A stretch of DNA of 64,000 nucleotides. Origin: Carboxylicivirga sp. GTDB lineage: Bacteria > Bacteroidota > Bacteroidia > Bacteroidales > Marinilabiliaceae. Positions within the stretch are counted from its first letter, which is position 1, and every line of letters starts with the position of its first letter. Positions 9,703 to 19,300 of the stretch are shown here, piece by piece. Under the pieces are notes generated by a model, which had not been told where the DNA came from, made no database searches, and saw only the letters and a program-made list of their open reading frames with translations. Made by a program: the position numbers and the translations under genes. The stretch spans positions 1-64,000 of the forward strand of contig JAOARW010000111.1 in the NCBI GenBank assembly GCA_025210475.1. Direction: 5' to 3'.

Positions 9703-9743
9703 GGTAGTGAGCCATTTTAACTTTTTAAAATTAACTCACTACC
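9703..9743 (-). terminator. Long two-part hairpin between tolC-like and lytS-like genes
   Basis: Outer stem GGTAGTGAG / CTCACTACC (9 bp, perfect) and inner stem ATTTTAA / TTAAAAT around a short loop. It lies 11 bp past the tolC stop and 38 bp before lytS. The minus-strand 3' side reads TTTATG, a weak T run, so it may be a partial terminator or an RNA-processing site separating efflux from regulator expression. Confidence 0.55.
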
Positions 9744-9753
9744 AATAGAAACA

Positions 9754-11115
9754 CTATTTATTGGTTAAGGATAGATCGTTGTTTAATTGACCAATACCTT
9801 TGAAGTATGCTGTTTTAGCAATTTCATAGCTTGCCAGAGCATTTAATAATTCTGCATTCGCATTCTGCCAGGCTGCCTGAGCGTTCAATACATCTGTCGT
9901 TGTATTAAGCCCTGCCTCAAAACTGGCAGTTACTTCAGACAATGACTCATCGGCCTCATCTTTGCTTTTTCGCGCTAATAAAATGGCTTCGTAGGCTTCA
10001 TTTACCCGAATCATATATTGCTGCACTTCGAGTTGAACAAACTCTTTTGTCTCGTCTAATTGCAATCGAGCCTGTTCTACCCTTAATCGCGCTGCATTTT
10101 TCTTGTGTTTCTTCTCACGCCAGTGAACTAATGGAATGGATAACTGGGCTGAAGCTTGGGTTAACGTTTCGCCGTCGAATACGTCGGGCACCTCGGTATA
10201 ACCATAACTTACCTGCGCACCTAACTGAGGTTTATAAGCACTCATGTCGGTTTTCTTCTGTAATTCAGATATACTTACCTGACCATCCAGCATCTTTATC
10301 TCGCTACGGTTAAGTAAAGCCTGATCAACACTATTACTCATCACCAATAGTGACGGGTCATTATTCAGGGAATCTGACACATCGATATTGGTGTTTAAAT
10401 CCAAACCTACAATCTGACACAGATTCATTTTCATGATTTTAAAAGCATTCTCAGCCTTCATCAGGTTTAATTGTGCTTCATTTTTCTGAACTGTCACAAT
10501 CAGTTGCTCACTTTTAGGTGTTAAGCCCAACTCATACATGTAAGTCATTTGCTGCTCCAGTGAATCAAGCATTTCAAAATATTTATACGCAACTTTCAGT
10601 TGCTCTTTAAAAGCTACAATTTGCCAATAGGCATTGTCGGTATTATAAACAACTTCGTCGCTTTGCAATTGATAGGCCTGCCCGGCAATTTCAACTCCTT
10701 TATCAGCCATTTTATTGGCATATCGGATTTGACCACCTGCATAAATCGGCAATTGCATAGCCACCTGTCCGTTATAATATTTTAGTTTTTCGGTATTTAA
10801 TTCCATTCCCGGAAACCCCACGGTATTTCCGGTTTCATTACCTCCCGCATCCATCACCGGCAAAGAAAAACCTGGAATGCTGATGTTTTCCATGCTTGGG
10901 ATAAATATAGCGGAAGCAGTACCATCAATACTGGGTAAATAGGCTGTACGTGCTTCTTTCTGCTGTGCCTCAGCCTCCTGATATTTTAATTTGGCTGACT
11001 TTAAGGATTTATTATAATCCAAAGCCATTTGTCGACTTTCCTCCAGGGAAATCTGCTGCTGGGCAATTGCCTGAAAGCCGATTATTAATGTGAATATGAT
11101 TATTATATGCTTCAT
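9754..11115 (-). CDS. TolC-family outer-membrane efflux protein
   Basis: A 453-residue outer-membrane channel protein: signal peptide about 1-18 (ending AIAQ), then two repeats of the OEP fold rich in long amphipathic helices (for example SLEESRQMALDYNKSLKSAK near 23 and AYEIAKTAYFKG near 430). TolC trimers form the exit duct for RND pumps. The RND pump and its adaptor are encoded directly upstream on the same strand, but a terminator at 11311-11350 and a 258-bp gap indicate tolC has its own promoter. The structured element at 11161-11242 lies in this leader. Confidence 0.95.
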   Translation of the reverse strand: MKHIIIIFTLIIGFQAIAQQQISLEESRQMALDYNKSLKSAKLKYQEAEAQQKEARTAYLPSIDGTASAIFIPSMENISIPGFSLPVMDAGGNETGNTVGFPGMELNTEKLKYYNGQVAMQLPIYAGGQIRYANKMADKGVEIAGQAYQLQSDEVVYNTDNAYWQIVAFKEQLKVAYKYFEMLDSLEQQMTYMYELGLTPKSEQLIVTVQKNEAQLNLMKAENAFKIMKMNLCQIVGLDLNTNIDVSDSLNNDPSLLVMSNSVDQALLNRSEIKMLDGQVSISELQKKTDMSAYKPQLGAQVSYGYTEVPDVFDGETLTQASAQLSIPLVHWREKKHKKNAARLRVEQARLQLDETKEFVQLEVQQYMIRVNEAYEAILLARKSKDEADESLSEVTASFEAGLNTTTDVLNAQAAWQNANAELLNALASYEIAKTAYFKGIGQLNNDLSLTNK

Positions 11116-11160
11116 GTCATTAAGTTTGTTTTCATCTGTTTAAATATATTTTCATTGGTC

Positions 11161-11242
11161 AGATGGAACTCGCAAATTAATTCAATGATTCTCCTGTGTG
11201 TAAGTTGAATAATTGAATTTGCATAGTCGTTTCATTTACCCC
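11161..11242 (-). promoter_or_regulatory. Structured leader element, copy 1 (tolC)
   Basis: An about 80-bp element that aligns with 20663-20744 upstream of the phzF-like gene with a single one-base gap and about two-thirds identity. Conserved blocks are ATGGAACTC, TCCTGTnTG and GTCGTTTCAT. Its core folds as a stem (GCAAATT with AATTTGC, then CAATgATTC with GAATaATTG) with TCCTGT in the loop. The copy begins 45 bp before the tolC start. Confidence 0.55.
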
Positions 11243-11310
11243 AATTAAGTTTGATTATTTCGGGGAACTATAATGGTCAGGATTTATTGATTCAATCAAA
11301 GTTGAAAACA

Positions 11311-11350
11311 AAGGAGCCATCCAATGCCGTTGCATTGGAACGACTCCTTC
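11311..11350 (-). terminator. Terminator after the RND permease gene
   Basis: Stem CCAATGC / GCATTGG with a four-base loop, extended outward by AAGGAG / CTCCTT; on the minus strand it is followed by TTTGTTTTC. It lies 24 bp past the permease stop. Confidence 0.7.
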
Positions 11351-11373
11351 TCCTAACCTATACATGAAAAAAA

Positions 11374-14300
11374 TTATTCTTCTGATTCAAGTTTACAATG
11401 CAAAGCTTTCGTATCTACACGATATATTACAGCATATAGCACTGGTATAACAATTAGGGTAATTACCGAACCAACCAACAGACCGAACATGATGGCAATG
11501 GCCATGGTACTAAACATCGGATCGAAAATGAGTGGCAACATTCCTAATATGGTTGTTAACGACGCCATCATAACCGGACGAACCCTTGATATTGTGGAAT
11601 CGATAATGGCATGCACCTTCTCTTTACCCTCTTTGATTTGTAAATTAATTTCGTCGAGCAGAACAACGGCGTTTTTAATCATCATACCCATCAGCCCCAA
11701 TGTACCTACGATCGAGAAGAAGGTAAAGTAAGCGCCTGTTATAAGGAAACCTAAGATCACTCCTATAAATGCTAAAGGCATGATTGAAAAGATAATAACC
11801 GGCTGACGGAAATTATTAAACAATCCAATAACGATGATAATCATTAACAGGGCAGCCAAAGGCATGTTCTCGGCTAATCCCTCATTGGCATCCTGACTAC
11901 TTTTGTGATCGCCAAGCCATTCCAATGTGTAGCCTTCCGGCAATGGAATAGCCTCAATTTTTGCCTGCAATGCACTAAACAATTCAGGTGGAGATACGCC
12001 CATTATCGGATCGCATTGTGCCCGAATGGCTCTTTGATTATCGTATCGTTTAATGATACTGCTTTCCCACCTTACATCAATCGAATCAACAACCTGGCTA
12101 AGCGCAACACTCTGAGGAAGGCCTGACCAAACCGGTATTGATTCCAACTGTTTTATGTTTTGCTCAATGGTTTTATCCAGTTTCAACATAACTGGCAATT
12201 GGTAATTGTCATCATAGAAGATTCCAACCGGCATACCACTCGAAGCAATGGCAATTGCATTCGCCACATCATCGCGGTTAATCATTAACTCACGTGCACG
12301 ATCTTTTGAATAAACAGGCTTAAGTACCTTAGCCGGATTCTTCCAGTCATTGGTAACGAATGTCGCTTTGGGCTCCTGGCGCATAATATCGTTGGCCTGC
12401 TCTGCCAGGTTGCGCAATACATTTTCGTCGGGCCCGGTAAACTTAGCCTCTATCTTAAAATCTCCACCAATTGCAACATAGGTTCTTACACGTGCAAAAG
12501 CCGACGGATAATTTTTTGAAACATAACTCTGTAACTTCTCGATGGTTTCATTAATCAACTCCTTATCATCGATAGAGATAATTAATTCACCATAACTCAG
12601 GCTTAATCCGTTCATCGGACGCATCAGCGTGTAACGTGCAGGAGTACTGCCCAGTCCGGTTACAACCGAATTGATATTTTCCCAAGGGGCAATCGTTTCT
12701 TGAATTTCATCCAGGTCTTTCTCTACCTGACTGATATCTCTACCTTCCGGCAAGCGATATTCAAGAATAAACTGATCGTACTCGGCACCCGGGAAGAAGT
12801 TTTGTTTAATAAAACGGAATGACCAAAATGAAAGTACTAATACGGCAACTGTACCAATTACAAACATGGATTTGTGCCACAATGCAAACTTTATAAACTT
12901 ACCAAAACCCTGGTAGAATTTACCTGCATAAGGATCATTGGATTCGTCAGTTTTTCCCTTTTCTTTTTTCTCTTTATAAAAGAACTGGGCATGAAAAGGC
13001 GTTTGAATCATTGCCAATACCCAGCTGACAAATAAGGATATGGCCAATACAAAAAACAATGGACGTAAAAATTCACCTGCTCCGGTACTATTAAAAGCCA
13101 AAGGCATAAAGGCCAAAATAGCAACCAATGTAGCTCCCAATAAAGGCATGGCCGATTTCTTGGCTGTACTAACAAATGCCTGGCTTCTATTTATTCCCCT
13201 TTTCAGGTCGATTAAGATACCATCGGCCACAACAATGGCATTGTCAACCAGCATTCCCATGGCGATAATGATAGCAGCCAATGACACACGGTGTAATTCA
13301 ATGTCGTAGGCCGACATTATTATGAAAGTTGCCAGAATGGTAAATACCAATCCACTGGCGATTAATAATCCGGCCCGCATACCCATGGCCAGAAGCAGCA
13401 CCACAATTACAATGATAACCGACTCCACAAGGTTAACCATAAAATCATTAATGGACTCATCAACATTATTGTGCTGATAGAAAACCTTATGACATTCAAT
13501 ACCCACTGGTAAGTTTGCCTGTAACTCGGCCAGACGCTTTTCAAGTGCTTCACCTAATACGATTACATTACCACCCGATTCCATGGAAACAGCTAAACTA
13601 ATGGCTTCCCGGCCATTGTACTTCAGCTTTTGTATCGTTGGTGTAAAAAACTCACGTTCAACCTTTGCAATTTGTCCTAAACGGTAACGTCCACCATTGG
13701 GCAGTTTAACTTCAAAATCGCGAATTTCATCGATGCTTTGAAACTTTTTCCCGATGCTGATACGGATACGCTCACTTCCTGATACAAAAGTACCCGGATT
13801 AACAATGGCTCCCTGATCATTAAATGCCTGGAAAATCATCATTGGGTTAATACCCAAAGAAGCAAAATACTCGTTATCAAAACTGACATTAATAACCTCG
13901 GTGCGCTTACCAAATACCTCGATCCGTTTGACACCATCAACCAGCATCAGTTCCTGACGGACATAATCCACATAATCCTTAAACTCGTTGTATTCGTAAC
14001 CATCGTTCGATATGGCAAGGAAAATACCTGATACATCACCAAAGTCATCATTTACAATTGGCTCACCGGCACCGGCAGGTAAGTTGCCTTTAACGTCGTT
14101 AATTTTTCTTCGCAGGTGATCCCATAACTGGGGCATCTCCTTGGTTTTAACACCTGACTTTATATTTATGGTAATTTCAGAAAGACCTGCAATTGAGCGC
14201 GATTCAACCCAATCAATGTTCTCTAGTCGCTGAATGGCTTTTTCTAAAACATCCGTTACTTCCTGCTCAACCTCTTCGGCCGAGGCTCCCGGATATTGGG

Positions 14301-14439
14301 TGATAACAAGTGCAGCCTTTACAGGAATCTCCGGGTCTTCGAGCTTACCCATCGAATCGAAGGAGAATATTCCTCCTAAAATCAAGGCAACAAAAATGAA
14401 GCTCAAAAAGGCTTTTTGAGATAAAATCTTTTCTAACAT
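11374..14439 (-). CDS. RND-family efflux permease (AcrB-like)
   Basis: A 1021-residue inner-membrane RND transporter with the standard 2 x 6 helix plan: TM1 near 10-28, a periplasmic porter/docking loop, TM2-6 about 335-475, a further helix after a cytoplasmic linker near 515-535, a second periplasmic loop, and TM8-12 about 850-1010. TM4 carries the proton-relay motif GMLVDNAIVVADG; the second copy has GLMGMMIKNAVVLLDE. The Asp-Asn pair, rather than AcrB's Asp-Asp, is common in Bacteroidota members. Substrate class (drug, lipid or metal) cannot be decided from sequence. It starts 10 bp after the adaptor stop, so the two are co-transcribed. Confidence 0.96.
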   Translation of the reverse strand: MLEKILSQKAFLSFIFVALILGGIFSFDSMGKLEDPEIPVKAALVITQYPGASAEEVEQEVTDVLEKAIQRLENIDWVESRSIAGLSEITINIKSGVKTKEMPQLWDHLRRKINDVKGNLPAGAGEPIVNDDFGDVSGIFLAISNDGYEYNEFKDYVDYVRQELMLVDGVKRIEVFGKRTEVINVSFDNEYFASLGINPMMIFQAFNDQGAIVNPGTFVSGSERIRISIGKKFQSIDEIRDFEVKLPNGGRYRLGQIAKVEREFFTPTIQKLKYNGREAISLAVSMESGGNVIVLGEALEKRLAELQANLPVGIECHKVFYQHNNVDESINDFMVNLVESVIIVIVVLLLAMGMRAGLLIASGLVFTILATFIIMSAYDIELHRVSLAAIIIAMGMLVDNAIVVADGILIDLKRGINRSQAFVSTAKKSAMPLLGATLVAILAFMPLAFNSTGAGEFLRPLFFVLAISLFVSWVLAMIQTPFHAQFFYKEKKEKGKTDESNDPYAGKFYQGFGKFIKFALWHKSMFVIGTVAVLVLSFWSFRFIKQNFFPGAEYDQFILEYRLPEGRDISQVEKDLDEIQETIAPWENINSVVTGLGSTPARYTLMRPMNGLSLSYGELIISIDDKELINETIEKLQSYVSKNYPSAFARVRTYVAIGGDFKIEAKFTGPDENVLRNLAEQANDIMRQEPKATFVTNDWKNPAKVLKPVYSKDRARELMINRDDVANAIAIASSGMPVGIFYDDNYQLPVMLKLDKTIEQNIKQLESIPVWSGLPQSVALSQVVDSIDVRWESSIIKRYDNQRAIRAQCDPIMGVSPPELFSALQAKIEAIPLPEGYTLEWLGDHKSSQDANEGLAENMPLAALLMIIIVIGLFNNFRQPVIIFSIMPLAFIGVILGFLITGAYFTFFSIVGTLGLMGMMIKNAVVLLDEINLQIKEGKEKVHAIIDSTISRVRPVMMASLTTILGMLPLIFDPMFSTMAIAIMFGLLVGSVITLIVIPVLYAVIYRVDTKALHCKLESEE

Positions 14440-14449
14440 TTTCTTTGAT

Positions 14450-15505
14450 CTATAGGTTTGTATTCTCCAGTATCCTTACTTGTTGAGACTCAGTTAAACT
14501 GTAAACACCAGCTGTTACAATGGTTTCATTGCCTTGCAGACCTGATTTAATCGATATCAAACCATCGTTCTCGATTTTACGAACCTTAACAGCCTGACTT
14601 TTAACCGATGAAGTTGATTGATTATAAACCCATACAAAAGCCTTGTCGCCATTATAATAAACCGATTCAACCGGCACCATAACAGAATTTGTGTTCGCAT
14701 TAGTGGTTTTTACTTTAACCTTTGCCGACATACCTGGCTTTAGTTCGTATTGCGATGGATCTTCAACCATTAATCGAACATCAAACATGTCGTTACCATT
14801 TGCTTTTTCGTTAACCGACAAAACTTTAGTAGCCACGTTATAAGCATTGGCATTGGCCACATCAATGGTTATTTCAGAAAAATTCTTTGCTTTATTTACT
14901 TTACTTTCTGGTAAACTAAAAACCACCTCCAAATGACTTACATCAAGCAGTGCAAAAATAGGTTGACCCGGTGCAACGTTTTCGAAGTTCTCGATGTGTC
15001 TCAGGTAAACAAAACCATCAAAAGGCGCTCTCAACTCCGTATCATTCAAGGCATTCTCAGCCGCTTCAAATGCACTCTTGGCAGCTAAATAACCAGCTTC
15101 CAGTCTTTCAAGCGTGTTAACCGGCAGTTTATTCTTTGCGTATAACTCTTTGTATCGGGCATACTCGCCTTCAACTTGTTTATACTGGGCTTTTGCCGAC
15201 TGTAACTGAATTTTATAATCACGCGGATCGATGCGCGCAATCACTTGATTCTTTTTTACCTTATCGCCTTCATTAACAAGTACATTATATACCTGACCAG
15301 CAACTTTGAAGGCAACATCTACTTCCTTGTTTTCTTTCAATTGTCCATGAAAGATAAGTTCATCATCATTGGATGCCTGACCAATACGCTTTACTTTCAC
15401 GTAGCGGTGGCTTTCAACTTTTGTCTCTTTTTCGGAGCTGCAGCCAATAACACTGAATCCTACGATTAAACCAGCAAGAAAAACGCGTAACACTTGTTTT
15501 GTCAT
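14450..15505 (-). CDS. RND efflux periplasmic adaptor (HlyD/AcrA-like) lipoprotein
   Basis: A 351-residue membrane-fusion protein. The ATG at 15505 is preferred over an in-frame TTG at 15517. Signal peptide with lipobox SVIGC (Cys near 22), so it is lipid anchored. A biotinyl-lipoyl half (AFKVAGQVYNVLVNEGDKVKKNQVIARIDPRDY) and an alpha-hairpin (about 95-150) are followed by the second lipoyl half (LRAPFDGFVYLRHIENFENVAPGQPIFAL) and beta-barrel and membrane-proximal domains. It links the RND pump to a TolC channel; both are encoded downstream. Confidence 0.95.
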   Translation of the reverse strand: MTKQVLRVFLAGLIVGFSVIGCSSEKETKVESHRYVKVKRIGQASNDDELIFHGQLKENKEVDVAFKVAGQVYNVLVNEGDKVKKNQVIARIDPRDYKIQLQSAKAQYKQVEGEYARYKELYAKNKLPVNTLERLEAGYLAAKSAFEAAENALNDTELRAPFDGFVYLRHIENFENVAPGQPIFALLDVSHLEVVFSLPESKVNKAKNFSEITIDVANANAYNVATKVLSVNEKANGNDMFDVRLMVEDPSQYELKPGMSAKVKVKTTNANTNSVMVPVESVYYNGDKAFVWVYNQSTSSVKSQAVKVRKIENDGLISIKSGLQGNETIVTAGVYSLTESQQVRILENTNL

Positions 15506-15656
15506 GATTAATTTCAATTTGTAATCTATTTCCTATGAAGTTTCCAAAAGACAAAAGTACCGGATAAGCAAGCGGTGAATCGGCTATTATGTACGAAGCT
15601 GCAATAATAGGGTACCAAGCGGTAGCTCTACCGTTCAAAGCAAAATGATGTTGTAC

Positions 15657-15695
15657 AAAAAAGGCCCTAATTTCTGAGAATTAAGGCCTTTTTTT
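15657..15695. terminator. Bidirectional terminator after def
   Basis: Near-perfect hairpin AAAAAAGGCC-TAATT / AATTA-GGCCTTTTTT with loop TCTGAG. On the minus strand it ends the def transcript 16 bp past the stop. The T runs on both strands would let it work both ways. Confidence 0.85.
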
Positions 15696-15710
15696 GAATT
15701 CTTTTTTATC

Positions 15711-16292
15711 TTATTTGGCAAATCGCATGCGGTAACGAGGGGCAATTTTACCCTCGGCAATTTTATTTAATTTTCCTTTTATTAATCGTTTTGCAATACC
15801 CGATAAATGGTCAACATACAATATGCCTTCCGTGTGATCATACTCGTGCTGAATTACACGTGCATTATATCCCGAAAATGTTTTGGTATGTTTTTTAAAT
15901 TCGCGATCGTAATATTCAATTTCAATGGCCCATGGTCGTTCAACCTCTCCACTTAATTCAGGTACACTAAGGCATCCTTCATTATCTGACCATACCTCAT
16001 CCGATTCTCCAATTATCTGTGCATTAATAAAAGTCTCTTTTATAGGAGCTTCATCTTCAAACAGATCTTCGCGATCTTCCTCATTCATCCCTTCATGAAC
16101 CTGAACCGTATCAACAGTAAATAAGCGTATAGCCTTATTAACCTGCGGCGCTGCCAAACCAACTCCTCCTGTTTCATACATGGTTTCCCACATATTGTCG
16201 ATCAAATTTTCAAGCCCCTCGTAATCTTTTGTTATTTCATCACAAACTTTTCGAAGCACCTTGGTGCCATATGCTGTAATTGCTAATGCCAT
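15711..16292 (-). CDS. def: Peptide deformylase
   Basis: A 193-residue enzyme that removes the formyl group from the N-terminal Met of new proteins, using a bound metal (usually Fe2+). All three family motifs are present: motif 1 GVGLAAPQ (43-50), motif 2 EGCLSVP (metal ligand Cys107) and motif 3 QHEYDH (ligands His149 and His153, catalytic Glu150). Normal length for the type I family. It carries its own promoter at 16319-16347 and terminator at 15657-15695, so it is probably monocistronic despite the kinase gene upstream on the same strand. Confidence 0.98.
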   Translation of the reverse strand: MALAITAYGTKVLRKVCDEITKDYEGLENLIDNMWETMYETGGVGLAAPQVNKAIRLFTVDTVQVHEGMNEEDREDLFEDEAPIKETFINAQIIGESDEVWSDNEGCLSVPELSGEVERPWAIEIEYYDREFKKHTKTFSGYNARVIQHEYDHTEGILYVDHLSGIAKRLIKGKLNKIAEGKIAPRYRMRFAK

Positions 16293-16318
16293 TTAACGTG
16301 TTTTTTGGATTTCCGCTG

Positions 16319-16347
16319 CAAAAATAGTCTTTTTAGCATAAACCAAA
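16319..16347 (-). promoter_or_regulatory. Bacteroidota-type promoter of def
   Basis: On the minus strand TTTG, 17 bp, TATTTTTG: a full match to both boxes. The -7 box is 26 bp before the def start and lies in the gap after the kinase gene. Confidence 0.7.
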
Positions 16348-16370
16348 ATGTTGATGAAAAGTTTATTCGA

Positions 16371-19300
16371 TTAACTATTACCCTTGCGAATGGTAAACCA
16401 AAATTCGGCTCCGGCCCCTTTTTCACTGATCACACCAATTTGTCCTCCATTTTTCTCGGCAAACTCTTTGCAAATAATCAAGCCAAGGCCGGTACCTTTC
16501 TCGCCCTCGGTACCATCCTTTTTGTGTTTTTTATCAATGCAGAAAAGATGTTGTTGTTCCTCGGCATCAATTCCCGTTCCGGTATCAATAACACTTACCT
16601 TCCAAAAACCATCAAACCCTTGCACCTTATATCGAATACTCCCTCCCGAAGCGGTAAACTTTACTGCATTACCACTTAAATTTCGGATAATGGTATTAAC
16701 CGTATTCCGATCGCCGCGCGCCATAACACCATCAGTACTATTGTTTATTAGCGTCAGGTTTTTCTTTTGCGCCATTACTTTATACAGATTAATGTTTTCA
16801 ATAATTAATGTCGACAAATCAAAATCTTTATCCGCAAAGCAGATTTTACCCCTTTGTGAGCGCGACCAGGTCAGGAGATTCTCCAGTAGATTATAGATGT
16901 GCTTTACCGAGCTATTTATTCGCTTAACGCCATGGCGTTTATCTTCATCATCTGTCAATTCATAGTTTTCGTCCAACATATTACTGATTGACATCAGGCT
17001 GGAAAAAGGATTTTTTAAATCGTGCGAGATAATCGAAAAAAACTTGTCTTTGGTTACATTCATTTGTCGCAAATTCTCTTCGGATAATTGTAATCGCTTG
17101 TTGGCTTCTGAAATTTTCTCGTTTTGTAATTGCAAAAGCTTATTCATTTTTGCCTTCAATAACAGGCGATAAATAAATACAATAAAAACACTCAACAGGA
17201 CAATTTCAAGCAGAATAAACCATGATGTTTGCCAAAACGGCGGATGAATGATAATGTCCAGTGTTGTGATGTCCTCTCCCCAAACACCATCGCTATTGGT
17301 TGAAGCTACCTTAAACTGATAATCGCCCGGCTTAATATCGGCAAAGGACACATAATTTCGATAGCCGGCTTTGGTCCATTGTTTGTCGGCCGGTGATAGC
17401 TGAAAAGCATATTGTGTTTTTGAAGGGTAAAGGTAATTTAGCCCCGAATACTCAATGGCAAAAAAGCGCTGCGAATAATCTAATTCAATACGGTCGGTAT
17501 AGCTTATGTTGGCAGACAAGGTATATTGCTCACTGCCTGCTTCTGCTGAAGTTTGATCCTTTAAGCGCGACATCGTCTGCACTTCGTTACCCAGGACTTC
17601 CAAACGGGTGATAACCGGCTTGCTTACATAGTTATTGACTGATAAAGCAACCGGATTAAGTACATTCAGTCCATACACCCCTCCAAAATACAAGCGCCCG
17701 GAGTACCCTTTATGAAAAGCACCACCATTGAATTCGTTACTTTGCAAGCCATCGCTTACATCGTAATTCCAGCAGTTCATATTTTTCGGATTAACACAGG
17801 CAATACCGTGATTGGTACTCATCCACAATTGCCCCGTATCATCAGGCAGGATGCTATAAATAACCTCATTGGGCAAGCCATCCTTCATACCATATATTTT
17901 TATTTCATCCGTTTGGGGATTGAGCACATTCAACCCTTCATTGGTACCAATCCAGATTAGCCCCTTATGATCCTGATAAAGACTAAAAACAATGTTATTA
18001 CTCAATCGCTTACCTTCTTCCAGCTCATTTGTGTAATGAACAAACTCACCCGTTTCTGGATTCAAGCGATTTAAGCCTCCGCCGTATGTTCCTATCCACA
18101 AGTGTCCATTCTGATCTTCCATAATGCTGGCATACACAAAATTATTGGAAAGGGAGTTTTTATTATCCGGGTCGTTTTTAAAACGTTCAAATGATCCACT
18201 TTGTCGATCGAATAAATTTAATCCATCGCGCGTGCCAACCCATAAACGGCCTTTGCTGTCTTCAAACACAACTCTGACAGAATTATTACTCAAGGAGTTT
18301 GGCTGATTGCTCCGATGACCAAAGCGAGTAAAACGATTACCATCCGGGTTAAAACGGTTCAAGCCCCCTCCATCTGTTCCGATCCAGATTATACCTTCAC
18401 GATCCTGATAAACCTCGCGAACCGAATTATGTGAAAGAGAAGATGCATTGTTTCTCTGGTGCTGAAAATGTGTATAACTATCGCTACGCGGACAATAATG
18501 ACACAAGCCCTTGTCATTGGTTCCAATCCACAAACAACTATCTGCAGTTTCAAGCATGGTCCAGATAAAGTTACTTGGCAAACTATTATTGTTTAGAGGA
18601 TTATGCTTAATCAAATCAAACTTATTGGCTCCGGCATTAAATATATTGATTCCAGCACCATAAGTGCCTAACCAGATGTTTCCACTCTCAGCATCGGGAA
18701 AAATACAATTAAAGGCATTTTGATTCACACTCTCCTTATCCGTTGGGTTGTGAATACATTTTGTTACCTGAAACTGTCGATCGATAACAAACAAGCCATC
18801 TCCATGGGTGGCGTACCATACCATGCCTTCCGGCGATATCCACAGACTTTTTCTGGAATCAATGGCTAAGCTATTGGTTGAATTAGCTGTATGAATTAAT
18901 TTCTTAGCCTTGCCTTTTTTAATAAATAAAACCCACAACCCGTCATTGGAATTGATCCACAAACGTCCGGAGGTATCAAAAGCAATACTTTCGATCCCAT
19001 TAATTTTATCAATTGGAAACGATTCAACGGATACAGTCGTGTGTAAATCGATTTTTACAATAGAATTATCAGATGCCGCGTAAATAACATCGCCATCCAC
19101 ACAAATATCAACAACTTCAAAGTCCAGCATTTGATCGATGCTATCGGCCCCTTTAAGCTGATACAATCCTGTAGATGTGGCCACCAACATGGTGTTGTTA
19201 AAAGCTAATAACTTATTAACCGCCTCCAATTGGGTAAAATGAGATGATTCAAGGGTTTGTGCATCAAATATGCTCAGCCCATCTTTTGTTCCAATATAAA

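Noticed and set aside
15414..15638. A 74-codon minus-strand frame upstream of the HlyD adaptor
   Set aside because: It overlaps the adaptor gene in another frame, and its start lies in the adaptor's promoter region; not protein-like.
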